Shown here in pieces: positions 30,226 to 41,098 of a stretch of DNA of 64,000 nucleotides. Source of the stretch: Fremontodendron californicum (taxonomy: Eukaryota > Streptophyta > Magnoliopsida > Malvales > Malvaceae); contig JAULJL010000032.1 of NCBI GenBank assembly GCA_030761205.1, forward strand, positions 4,159,134 to 4,223,133, given 5' to 3'. Within the stretch, counting starts at the first letter, position 1. Each line of letters starts with the position of its first letter. The translations under genes were made by a program, and so were the position numbers. The notes beneath the pieces are model-generated. The model did not search any database. It was not told where the DNA came from and was given only the letters and a program-made list of their open reading frames with translations.

Positions 30226-31164
30226 ATGGAATTGAGCAATCTAACACTTGAAGAGTTGGTGTCATACATGAACATGGAGAATCAACAAGCCAATCTCACC
30301 TCCCCAGTTCAACAATTGGCCATGGGAGGATGTCAAGGCCATCAAGTGTTCCAAGACCAACAGTATGATCATTACTCAAACACTTACCATGAGGGATGGT
30401 GGGATCATACTAATTATGGCTACTCGAAAAATTACCAAGAAGTAGATCCTTATGCCAATTACACTCATCCATCTAGCTTCAATCAATCATGGTCTCAAGA
30501 ACCAGATCTTTTTCAACCACCACATATGACTCAAAACTCAGGTACTTCTTTAGAAGATCTTGTCTATTCTCTTGTTACTGATTCTTTACAATTTCAACAG
30601 GAAACAAGGGCAAGCATCCAGAGTTTGGAAAAGCAAATGAGCCAATTGGCTAGTAGTATGGTGGGATGGGTAGCACAAAGATCCGAAGAACTCCCAGCCC
30701 AAACGATGATTAACCCAAAGGAGAATGCTACTATTGTGACCTTGAAGAATGAGGAACAAGATGAGGATGAAACAAAATTAGAGATGGATTCTATTATTGA
30801 GGATAATGAAGCCAAAGATCCAAATAAGAGTATTTCGGCACCTGAGGTAACGTTTAAGGTTTCACTTTTTACTAATGTTTCTTCTCCACCTTTTCCTAGT
30901 AGATTTGCAAAGTTCAAGGAGGGAGAACATGAACAACACATGCCGGAAACCTTAAACAACTTGTTTGTGGAGGTCATTCAACAAGTATCAAAATATGCTC
31001 CATTCCTCGATGACATATGCACCACCAATGATGATGGAATAATACTTGTAATGGAGAATGCATCCACTGTTGTGCAAAGAAAGCTTCCTCTCAAACGCAT
31101 AAATTTGGGAAATTTCATGTATGAGCCTGACAAGCCTAAAAAGCCAAGAAGGGGTGTTGGTTAG
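30226..31164 (+). CDS. Gag-like remnant protein, E3 copy
   Basis: 312 aa, open. Preceded by a run of A residues directly upstream of the ATG. Same segments as in E2 (YSNTYHEGWWDH, TSLEDLV, coiled coil, PPFPSRFAKF, KLPLKRINLGNF) and a basic end KPKKPRRGVG. No capsid, knuckle or protease. Conservation of an open frame in four non-autonomous copies suggests recent common descent or selection; I cannot separate these by eye. Confidence 0.72.
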   Translation: MELSNLTLEELVSYMNMENQQANLTSPVQQLAMGGCQGHQVFQDQQYDHYSNTYHEGWWDHTNYGYSKNYQEVDPYANYTHPSSFNQSWSQEPDLFQPPHMTQNSGTSLEDLVYSLVTDSLQFQQETRASIQSLEKQMSQLASSMVGWVAQRSEELPAQTMINPKENATIVTLKNEEQDEDETKLEMDSIIEDNEAKDPNKSISAPEVTFKVSLFTNVSSPPFPSRFAKFKEGEHEQHMPETLNNLFVEVIQQVSKYAPFLDDICTTNDDGIILVMENASTVVQRKLPLKRINLGNFMYEPDKPKKPRRGVG

Positions 31165-31186
31165 ATTCAAAACACTAACTCAAGTG

Positions 31187-31211
31187 TTAATTGGGAAGGC
31201 AGCCCAGTTAA
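31187..31211 (+). other. Conserved hairpin after Gag-like stop, E3
   Basis: TTAATTGGG, loop AAGGCAG, CCCAGTTAA, nine pairs with one G-U. Compare CTAATTGGG in E2 and the perfect TTAATTGGG/CCCAATTAA in E4 and W. Confidence 0.6.
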
Positions 31212-31300
31212 AGATGAAATTGCCAACCTTCCATATTCAGATTTGCTTTCTCTTTCTTTTCCTTTTTCTTTTATTATTTTTATTGTTTTTATTTTTATTT

Positions 31301-31703
31301 CTTATGTTTCTTTGTTAATTGTGTTTACTGTTTTTAAGTTCATTTAGGCTGCATAAGTTTCTTTTGTTTAATAGTTCTTTTCTCTTACATATAATTCTTG
31401 CATTGGGGGATAATACCATTACATTAATGACAATGTAAGAATTATGTTTGGGGGGAAGAATTTAGGATTTTATTTAGAGTGTTTTGTTTTTGAGTCTTTT
31501 TATGTTGTTTTTCTTTCTGATCCTTGTTTTGAAAATAACTAGATGTAAATATAATTTTTATTTTTTTTTACCCCGGTTAAATGGCGGATAACGGTACTCC
31601 GTGATTATTTAAGTCGGTTCCATCAGCTACCCACAAAACTGATATTGTATATAAATTTCTCTTCCAATTTCTCTTTCAATTTTTTTTCATTTTTTTTTTC
31701 AGG
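31301..31703 (+). promoter_or_regulatory. Left cassette repeat and NABP leader, E3
   Basis: The left direct repeat (about 31301-31470) resembles the right repeat after LOG (about 33741-33937). It is followed by the AACCCCGGTT-type palindrome, a TATATAAAT box, and a pyrimidine tract ending TTTCAG one base before the NABP ATG. Confidence 0.45.
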
Positions 31704-32240
31704 ATGGATGATATTCTCACAAGATTGCAGAAACGATTTCCTCCTTTTCCTCGAAATATTTTACTGAAGCTTTACCAAGTTCGACTTGAAAGATTAAGAA
31801 TGCTTATGCACAAAGGGATTCCTGACGACATACGTTGGATAATTGAAGCCAAGGTACGTGAAGATGAATATCTTCCTGTTTTGCATTTACCAGGTACAGG
31901 TAGAAGCACTTTTGCAAAGAAGCGACGAGCAAAGCGCATGAGTTCAAATTGCCACAAATGTGCACGATGGACGTGTAACGGTAAATGTCGTTCTATTGGG
32001 ATTCCGTCCTCTAATCGAGATGATAAAATTGAATTCATTAAGGATGGACTGAGTAAGGAGAATTTGGGTAATATCCAACTTTCTCTTGAGACGCATCCTA
32101 GTGGAGACGTACAAAGAGAAATTCTTGATTTATTGCCGCAATTCCAAAGGGAATGGCAACATCTTGGGAATCTGATGTTAAAAGACCCTGTTTGCCAGCT
32201 TGTAAGAAAACTGGATGGGAAGTATATCCTCGACTCATAG
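31704..32240 (+). CDS. NABP-like protein, E3 copy
   Basis: 178 aa, open. Identical to E1 through the basic patch and Cys4 finger. Differences lie in the flanks, for example L46I, W144L and H174Y. The gene sits 539 nt after the Gag-like stop and 482 nt before the LOG-like start. Likely an RNA-binding silencing suppressor of viral origin; family call by motif order. Confidence 0.68.
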   Translation: MDDILTRLQKRFPPFPRNILLKLYQVRLERLRMLMHKGIPDDIRWIIEAKVREDEYLPVLHLPGTGRSTFAKKRRAKRMSSNCHKCARWTCNGKCRSIGIPSSNRDDKIEFIKDGLSKENLGNIQLSLETHPSGDVQREILDLLPQFQREWQHLGNLMLKDPVCQLVRKLDGKYILDS

Positions 32241-32722
32241 AAGGCGTTTAAGCCGTTTCTGGACGTAAAACCAGAGGAAGATGTGAGCCACAATCACAAC
32301 TACAATAAATGACTTCTCAGCTTTTGGTTTGATTTGCAATAACTTTATTTCGGTTTAATTTACGTGTTATTCGATTTGTGTAATTATTCTCATTTTTTTT
32401 ATTTGTCTTTTACGATTGATTTTTCTTCTCTTTTTTATTTTCTTCCTGAAATCACGCAAAAATCTTTTGTTAGGTTAACATTTTCTTCTGACAGGTCAAA
32501 TACACTTTCGGCGACATTATTACTCTTGACTTTTACGGTTGATTTTTCTTCTCTTTTTGATTTTCTTCCTGAAATCACGCAAAAATCTTTTGTTAGGTTA
32601 ACATTTTCTTCTGACAGGTCAGATACACTTTCGGCGACATTATTACTCTTGTCTGATTCACTACTCAGTCCTCTATATATTACACCATGTACTCATTCTC
32701 TTTCAGGCACTCGAAAAAAAAA
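32241..32722 (+). promoter_or_regulatory. LOG leader with 123-bp tandem duplication, E3
   Basis: Units at 32407-32529 and 32530-32652, then TATATAT, a TTTCAG acceptor-like site and the A-tract before the LOG start. The tandem arrangement matches E2, suggesting they share an ancestor younger than the split from E1 and Z, or that the unit was lost there. Confidence 0.6.
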
Positions 32723-33370
32723 ATGGAAAGTACTTCGTCCCAACGCATTAAAAAAATTTGTGTTTTTGGAGGTGCTTATCCAGGGAAAAATAACATATTC
32801 GCTGATGAAGCCATAAGAGTTGGAGTAATACTTGCCCAACAAAAGATCCAGTTGATTTATGGAGGCGGTAGTACGGGTTTAATGGGAGCAGTCGCTACAG
32901 CAGCACACGCCGGAGGAAGTCCAGTTCTAGGAATCGTGCCAAAACTATTCACAAGTTTTTGTGGACCTACCGTGGGTAAGGAAATACAAGTCTGGAGTAT
33001 CCCTGAACGGATGACAATCATGTACCATTCTGCCGATGCATTCATTGCTTTACCAGGAGGTCTGGGTACATTGGAAGAAATAGCTTGCGTGGCTTCTTGG
33101 TCATCTTTGGTCACAAATAAGAAACCCATTGGTTTGCTTAATATTAATGGTTATTTTAGTAATTTGCTTTCATATTTAGATAATGCTGTGGAAAATGGAT
33201 TCATGTTTTCAGAGGCAAGGAGAACCATAATTTCTACTACAACCATTGAAGATTTACTCAAAAAGCTCCAAGCTTATGAGTGTTTATCTGCTACGGTTGT
33301 TTCGCAAACGCTCGGAAAAAGAAAAAGAGATATGGACGAGCAAGGAGTGGATTGCACTTTGTCTTTGTGA
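32723..33370 (+). CDS. LOG: LOG-like phosphoribohydrolase, E3 copy
   Basis: 215 aa, intronless. It has YGGGSTGLMG, E-R in PERMTIMYHSADAF, PGGLGTLEE and KKPIGLLN, with no damaging change in the recognised motifs. It has STTTIED where the others have SATTIED, and KRKR near the C terminus. This is the copy with the fewest suspicious substitutions, and it sits in a complete, young element. Confidence 0.87.
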   Translation: MESTSSQRIKKICVFGGAYPGKNNIFADEAIRVGVILAQQKIQLIYGGGSTGLMGAVATAAHAGGSPVLGIVPKLFTSFCGPTVGKEIQVWSIPERMTIMYHSADAFIALPGGLGTLEEIACVASWSSLVTNKKPIGLLNINGYFSNLLSYLDNAVENGFMFSEARRTIISTTTIEDLLKKLQAYECLSATVVSQTLGKRKRDMDEQGVDCTLSL

Positions 33371-35472
33371 CATTATCTAACATTTTGCTTGTTGTGTCTC
33401 AGTTATAATAAGTGGTTAGCAACCTCTGCAGGTAATATCTCCTAAATTCTACCTTTAAAATTTGACATTGGGGACAATGTCATATTTTAGTAGGGGGTAA
33501 GGGACATATTTTGCTAATTTAAAAAAAAAAAATTGTTGTGTTTTAAGCCAGTTAGAAGTATTCATTCTGAACAAGGTCTGAGTAAGGGAGACTTGAGACA
33601 TACCTTGTCAGTTTGATTTCTTCTTTTCAAAAAAAAAAAAAAAGTTTGTTGTGTTTTAAGCAATTTAGAAGTATTCATTCTGAACAAGGTCTGAGTAAGG
33701 GAGACTTGAGACATACCTTGTCAGTTTGATTTTAATCTTTTTACGTTTACTTGTTAATTTTTGTTTAGTATTTTAGGATTATTTAGGTTGCATGAGTTTG
33801 TTTTGTTTTGAGTCTAGTTATTCCTATTCTTATGTTATTAGTTCTTTTCTCTTACACATGATTCTTTCATTTGGGTTAATAGACTTACATTGAGGACAAT
33901 GTAACAATTAAGTGTGGGGGGAATGATTTAGGATTTCTTTTATTTTTGTCTACTATTTTTTTTTTTATGAGTCTTTATTATTATTATTATTATTTAGTGT
34001 GTTTTAGTTCCTTTTTAATACAATGATGAGATATGAATTGCATAAGTCTAAAACATATTTATTAGTGAGAAGATTTTCATGAGAATTGAGCTTGATGTCA
34101 ACCTTTTTATGAGCCAATGTTAATATGATATGTTGATTGAGAAAGAAGCATGTTTAGACTTAATCTGACTTGTATAATCATTCTTGTGAGTTTTTGAGCC
34201 TAAAATGATTGATGCATTATACAAATCAATCTAATTTCTTTCTTGAGTGCTCTTATGATTACATGATTCTCTAGAACTTGCTTTAAACCGTTTGAGACTA
34301 TATTGATGCATGTGACAACATGAATATGATAGAGGCATTAGGATTTTTAGCCAGGGCCAAACAACCATCCCTTATTGATGTTCCAAGAGAACACACCCTT
34401 AGTTAACCAATTTGAGCCTACATTGAATAAGCTATCTCTTTGGTAACCATAACTTGTCCCTAACCTAAATATACTTATATCTTTACCTTTGTTCCAAAGA
34501 TGAATTAGCATGATTTGAGACAAGTTGCAAAGACAAGGGATATTTTTTGGTTAGAAACAAGAAATAAGTGTGGGGGGAAAAGAAAAGAAAAGTCAAGAGA
34601 AAAAGAAATGGAATACTGGCAAATACATTCCTATATAAAAAAAAATGAATCATCTCTTGAATTTGTGGAAAAAGAAAAAGATGTTACAAAGTTGTTTAGA
34701 ATGAAGAAAAGGCCCAACATGAATATCCGGCCTAGGTGACTATATACTTGTAAAGAGTTTTGAGAAGTTTCTTTGTATAATCTTTTTATGTCTCTAAACT
34801 TTATGAACTCTTTGGAACCTTTGTGATATCTTTATCCTTTTGTTCTTCAACCACATTACAAACCCCTTGGCCCCATTACAACCTTGATTCAAGACCTCTT
34901 GATTTATGAAGTTGCATGATCTTTTAGTGGAGAATAGGTGGACAAGCAAGCATATGGTAGAAGTGTTTTCATGAGATTGATTGAGTGTAAACACTTTACC
35001 ACTACTTTAAAGAGTGAAAATCAAGAGAGTATCCCATGTGAGAAGTTCAGATTAAATTTGAACATGCACTATTTTGATTGAGATATGTTATGCTAATATT
35101 GGCTTAACTCAAACAATTTACATTCAAGCATGATTTTTTGTGAAATTTTTTAAGCTATTGATTAGTTTATAAGACTTGTTCAAATATTGTCTCTAATTTG
35201 TATTGAAAGGATTAGGAGTAAATATTTTTAGTATATGTAGTTTATTTATATGAAGTTTATTTATATTTTAATTTTTCAATGTTTGTGGGTATCGTTCTAG
35301 TAAACCCTCACGAGACTAAACTCGTCCACTAGGGACACCTAGGGGTTTAAAGGCTTGTGTCACATGCTAAGTGCCACCGTGATTTCCTACGAAAGTGGAT
35401 TAGATTAGATTTTCTTATTTTATTTTTATTGAGTCGTTGCTAGGGACTAGCAACAATCTAAGTGTGGGGGTG
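33371..35472 (+). other. E3 non-coding 3' region and polypurine tract
   Basis: No gene seen. Contents in order: post-LOG hairpin with G-run; two ACAAGGT...ACCTTGT units (about 33550-33620 and 33668-33730); right cassette repeat (about 33741-33937); a purine-rich run near 34572-34590; three-way-junction block near 35302-35350; GTTGCTAG hairpin and G-rich polypurine tract ending at 35472. Confidence 0.72.
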
Positions 35473-37536
35473 TGATAACTCGTCTAATTATATAGTTTTT
35501 AGTTATGTTTTATTATTGTTTTGTGTCAAATACGAGTTATTATTGTTTAGTCTAATTGTGTTTATGATCTTTTATATTTTTATTTAATTTGGTGTTTTTC
35601 ACAAGTTTCTTTGAGTGATTTCAGATTACTAGAATTAAGGGCAAATCCAGTTCAGTTCCAGTTCCGACACCTTTTGCCATATCAGCTATATCTGGCGTTT
35701 CACTGAAGCAATAAGGCTGAAATTTGTAGCCGTGCAAAGCTAAGAGGCATATCTATCTTTTTCATGTTTTACACTTCTTGAAACGGAGTCGTTTTCCCTA
35801 GCGAAATCGACCATCAAGTTGGCTGATGTGCAATGACGTCTGTGCTGACCTGTTTTCGTATTTTGCCCATATCTGCTTATCCACATCAGCAAATGAGCTG
35901 ATTCCAATGGCTATGGATCCGTAACTGATACGGGAACCTTTGTCTAGAAGACCATATGATGAGATCAGGCCTCTAATATTGACGAAATCGACCATCAAGT
36001 TGGCTGATGTGCAATGACGTCTGTGCTGACCTGTTTTCGTATTTTGCCCATATCTGCTTATCCACATCAGCAAATGAGCTGATTCCAACGGCTATGGATC
36101 CGTAACTGATAGGGGAACCTTTTTCTAGACGACCATGTGATCAGATCAGGCCTCCAACATTGACGAAATGGACCATCAAGTTGGCTGATCAAAATCGTCA
36201 TGTATGACGAAAATTGTTAGAAAATGCACCCACCTATTATACCTACCTTTGAAATTTGTAAAGCTTGTCTCTTGTCATTTAGCCCTCCAAAATGTGTATA
36301 AATAGAGGGCCTTGGGTGATTGTAAGGGATCATATTGTAGATAGGTAGGATATTAGCCATTTTAATAAAATTCTCTAAGTTTTCTTCTTCTTTCTTTTCT
36401 CTAGTTTTCTTTCTTTTCTCTAGTTTTCTTTTTCTTTAGAGAGAGCAAGAGGTTGGATAATTAATATTCTTCCTCTTCTTCTTTCTTTCTTTTATTTTCT
36501 TCTTAGATTTTCTTTAATTTTATGTTTATGTTTATAATGCCTATGCTATGCTAAACTTCTATTTGGTTAAGGGTGATTTCAAAGCCCTAGACATGTTTTG
36601 TGATTGATTTTCAGATTCTATCTATCATTAATTTTCTATCAAAGTTGCTTATGTTCTTCTACAAGAATTGTTCATGATGTTGTCTTGATTTATTTAGGTG
36701 TACAACTAGATAGATCTTGATAATTATCTATTGCTAGTTTAGGAGTCTTGATCCGTGTAATTGTCTTGATTTCCTATTCATAAGTGGCAATTTGTGATTA
36801 ATGATTATGGTCAAGTTTTCAATAATTGCAAAGTGGAACATAACCTAAGTTGAACAATCCGAGCTTATGTGTTTGTTGCTTAGATCAACCTATCTTTCTC
36901 ATCATAAAGCTGCCATTAAATTGAATTTAGAGAGCTTATTCTAGGTTGTTTAATGGTTAGAGATTAAATAGAGAGCTTGTTCTATTTAACGACAAACTAA
37001 GGAAAGATTGGGGTAACAGAGCTTGTTGTTATCTACGGTTGTTAACTTTGATAGTTGGTTGATATTGATAGATCTGAAATTGATTCTTAATGATGTCTAG
37101 TGGTGGAGAATGAAACCTTAACCATATTCTTCATATTTAATTCTTCTTACTTACTTGTTTTCTTACTTTTAGTTTGCTTATTTTTTATATTTATTTTTAT
37201 TGGCTGGTTATATTAACTTTGTTTTATTTTTATTGGCTGGTTGTACCGCCTAATTTAGTATATATATTTTTATTGGCTGGTTATACCGCCTAATTTAGTA
37301 TATATATTTTTATTGGCTGGTTATACCGCCTTGCATCTTATTCTTATTATTTACTTAGTTTAAATCTGGCTTCAAAAACCCCTTTTCTTTTATTGTTTTC
37401 TTTGAACGTAAGTTATAAACTAATAACTCATAAATTAAAACCCAATCCCTGAGGACTCGACCCTTGCTAATCATTATACTTACAATTGATCTTTTTAGTG
37501 CAAGGTTAAATAAGATACACTCTTTTGGGTGCATCA
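35473..37536 (+). repeat. E3 3' LTR (2064 bp)
   Basis: Same as the 5' LTR including TGATAACTCGTC and two 181-bp U3 units. It lacks 16 bp in the first minisatellite unit. Ends at 37536 before TSD TCAAC. Confidence 0.94.
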
Positions 37537-37541
37537 TCAAC

Positions 37542-38015
37542 CTATCTTTCTCATCATAAAGCTGCCATTAAATTGAATTTAGAGAGCTTATTCTAGGTTG
37601 TTTGATGGTTAGAGATTAAATAGATAGCTTGTTCTATTTAACGACAAACTAAGGAAAGATTGGGATAACAGAGCTTGTTGTTATCTACGGTTGTTAACTT
37701 TGATAGTTGGTTGATATTGATAGATCTAAAATTGGTTCTTAATGATGTCTAGTGGTGGAGAATGAAACCTTAACCATATTTCTCTCATATTTGATTTCTT
37801 ATTTCTTACATTTATCTTACTTTTCTTGTTTGCTTACTTTTAAAACTATTTCAAAACCCCCTTTTCTTTGGTTTTCTTTGAACCTAAGTTATAAACTAAT
37901 AACTCATAGATTAAAACCCAATCCCTGAGGACTCGACCCTTGCTAATCACTATACTCTACAATTGATTTTTTTTAAGTGTAAGGTTAAACAAGATACACC
38001 CTTTTGGGTGCATCA
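37542..38015 (+). repeat. Family-B LTR, 3' part
   Basis: Continues the LTR interrupted at 28009 (CTATCTTTCTCATC onward) and ends CCCTTTTGGGTGCATCA. It has no minisatellite, unlike family A. Confidence 0.82.
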
Positions 38016-38303
38016 CTTGTGGCTAAAGTTAAGGAAAAGTGGCTGACTATTGTGTTTTAAGGGAAAAAGGAATGCTTGCCAGCTTTGCACCAAGAATTTG
38101 ATCATTTTGACTCCCAAGTCGTTTTTCATTTTGTGATTGTGATTTTGTAAGCTCTTTAACATCCTAATTAACATGTTTTGACTTCACCTCCTCCAAAATA
38201 CCTACAAAGCATAAAAACCTAGTAAAATGTCAAGGAAGTAAGAATTAAAGCACAAAGTGTAAGGAAATTAAGTAGGAAAATGTATGAAATTAAGCACTTA
38301 TCA
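38016..38303 (-). repeat. B': inverted family-B LTR, 5' end
   Basis: The reverse complement starts TGATAAGTGCTTAATTTCAT. Compared with the forward family-B LTR it lacks most of U3 (a jump from GTGCAAAGC to CCTTAAAACACAA). TSD GTGGT follows at 38304-38308. Confidence 0.78.
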
Positions 38304-38308
38304 GTGGT

Positions 38309-39240
38309 TGATGAGCATGGCTTTGATGAGGAGAAAGATGATGAGGTTGCTATGGGTAGGCCTAGAGGAGTTAGGCATGGAGTAGCACTTAGGAGAAACA
38401 CTAGGGGCCATGATTGGGAAAATAGAGAAGATAGGAACCTTGGGAATATTAAAATGAAAATTCCACCATTCCGAGGTAAAATTGATCCTGAGGTGTATTT
38501 GGAGTGGGAGAAAAAAATAGAGTTGATCTTTGATTATTGCAACTATTCGAAGGAAAAGAAGGTGAAGTTGGTAGTCATTGAGTTTACTAATTATGCCATA
38601 GTTTGGTGGGATCAACTAGTAACAAGTAGGAGGAGAAACCATGAGAGACCTATAGAGACATGGAGGGAATTGAAAGCTCTCATGAAAAGGAGGTACCTAG
38701 CCACTATTATAGGGACCTTTACCAAACACTTCAAAACCTTACCCAAGGGTCTAGGAGTGTAGAGGATTACTATAAAGAGATGGAGGTGGCTATGATTAGA
38801 GCCAATGTAGAGGAGGATCGGGAAGCCACCATGGCTAGATTTTTGAGTGGCTTACACAGAGACATAGCCAATGTTGTGGAGTTGCAGCATTATGTGGAGG
38901 TAGAAGACATGGTGCACATGGCTATGAAGGTGGAGAGGCAATTGAAAAGAAAGGGGGCAGCAAGGTATTCTTCGATTTCTAGCACTCCTTGGAAACCAAA
39001 GTGGGACAAAGATTGGGCTGTTGTCAATGGCAAAACCGAACCACCAAAGGGGAAAGAAGAGAGCACTAGCTAAGGAAAACCCAAGGTATTTCAAAATTCA
39101 AATTCTTCAAGGAATAGAGATATTCAATGCTTTAAATGTTTGGGTTAAGGCCATATTGCATCTCAATGTCCAAACAAAAGGGTGATGATCATGCATGTTA
39201 ATGGTGAAGTCATGACCGAAAGTGAGGGTGATTGTGATGA
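38309..39240 (+). pseudogene. G gag, central and C-terminal part (frameshift, stops)
   Basis: Continues the Gag of G: DEHGFDEEKDDE, NLGNIKMKIPPFRGKIDPEVYLEWEKK, NYAIVWWDQL (capsid-type gag domain), then a frameshift near 38690 into VPSHYYRDLYQ...DREATMARFLSGLHRDIANVVELQHYVE. A stop follows at about 39071. The zinc knuckle (CFKC...GHIASQC) is broken by another stop near 39147. It is cut at 39240 by element Z. The family is a chromoviral-like plant gypsy Gag. Confidence 0.8.
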
Positions 39241-41098
39241 TGATGCACCCAAAAGAGTGTATCTTATTTAACCTTGCACTAAAAAGATCAATTGTAAGTA
39301 TAATGATTAGCAAGGGTCGAGTCCTCAGGGATTGGGTTTTAATCTATGAGTTATTAGTTTATAACTTACGTTCAAAGAAAACAATAAAAGAAAAGGGGTT
39401 TTTGAAGCCAGATTTAAACTAAAGTAAATAATAAGAATAAGATGCAAGGCGGTATAACTAGCCAATAAAAATATATATACTAAATTAGGCGGTATAACCA
39501 GCCAATAAAAATATATATACTAAATTAGGCGGTATAACCAGCCAATAAAAATAAAATAAAGTTAATATACAAATTAGGCGGTATAACCAGCCAATAAAAA
39601 TAAATATACTTTTAAAAATAAGCAAACTAGAAAAGTAAGAAAACAAGTAAGTAAGAAGAATCAAATATGAAAAATATGGTTAAGGTTTCATTCTCCACCA
39701 CTAGACATCATTAAGAATCAATTTCAGATCTATCAATATCAACCAACTATCAAAGTTAACAACCGTAGATAACAACAAGCTCTGTTATCCCAATCTTTCC
39801 TTAGTTTGTCGTTAAATAGAACAAGCTCTCTATTTAATCTCTAACCATTAAACAACCTAGAATAAGCTCTCTAAATTCAATTTAATGGCAGCTTTATGAT
39901 GAGAAAGATAGGTTGATCTAAGCAACAAACACATAAGCTCGGATTGTTCAACTTAGGTTATGTTCCACTTTGCAATTATTGAAAACTTGACCATAATCAT
40001 TAATCACAAATTGCCACTTATGAATAGGAAATCAAGACAATTACACGGATCAAGACTCCTAGACTAGCAATAGATACTTATCAAGATCTATCTAGTTGTA
40101 CACCTAAATAAATCAAGACAACATCATGAACAATTCTTGTAGAAGAACATAAGCAACTTTGATAGAAAATTAATGATAGATAGAATCTGAAAATCAAGCA
40201 CAAAACATGTCTAGGGCTTTGAAATCACCCTTAACCAAATAGAAGTTTAGCCTAGCATAGGCATTGTAAACATAAACATAAAATTAAAGAGAATCTAAGA
40301 AGGAAATAAAAGAAAGAAAGAAGAAGAAGAAAATAAAGAAAAAGAAAACTAGAGAAAAGAAAGAAGAAGAAAACTTAGAGAATTTTATTACAATGGCTAA
40401 TATCCTACCAATGTACAATGTCTCTTACAATCATCCAAGGCCCTCTATTTATACACATTTTGGAGGGCTAAATGACAAGAGACAAGCTTTACAAATTTCA
40501 AAGGTAGGTATAATAGGTGGGTGCATTTTTCTAACAATTTTCGTCATATTGTATGACAATTTTGATCAGCCAACTTGATGGTCGATTTTGTCAATATTAG
40601 AGGCTTGATCTGATCACATGGTCTTCTAGAAAAATGTTCCCCTATCAGTTATTGATCCATAGCCGTTGGAATCAGCTCATTTGCTGATGTGGATCAGAAG
40701 ATATGGTCAAAATACCAAAACTGGTCAGCACAGATGTCATTGCACATCAGCCAACTTGATGGTCGATTTCGCTAGGGAAAACGACTCCGTTTCAAGAAGT
40801 GTAAAACATGAAAAAGATAGATATGCCTCTTAAATTTGCACGGTTAAAATTTCAGCCTTATTGCTTCAGTGAAACTCGAGATATAGCTGATATGGCAAAA
40901 GGTGTCGGAATTGGAACTGAACTGGATTTGCCCTTAATTCTAGTAATCTGAAATCACTCAAATAAACTTGTGAAAAACACCAAATTACATAAAAATTAAA
41001 AGATCATAAACACAATTAGACTAAACAATAATAACTCGTATTTGACACAAAACAATAATAAAACATAACTAAAAACTATATAATTATACGAGCTATCA
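39241..41098 (-). repeat. Z 3' LTR (1858 bp)
   Basis: Inverted family-A LTR from TGATGCACCC to GAGCTATCA. One U3 unit, four minisatellite units, and the same ~40-bp deletion downstream of the TATA box as E2. No gene. Confidence 0.9.

Larger units (their letters stand above)
28010..37536 (+). mobile_element. E3: complete non-autonomous element with NABP + LOG
   Basis: A complete 9527-bp copy flanked by TSD TCAAC (28005-28009 and 37537-37541). The order is 5' LTR, PBS, Gag-like, NABP-like, LOG-like, non-coding 3' region, polypurine tract, 3' LTR. Both LTRs share the private variant TGATAACTCGTC. They differ by a 16-bp deletion in the minisatellite and few point changes, so the insertion is young. 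No Pol genes. Confidence 0.95.

Noticed and set aside
38280..38308. N-terminal residues MYEIKHLS of the G gag frame after 38303
   Set aside because: They come from the B' LTR; true Gag sequence starts after TSD GTGGT.
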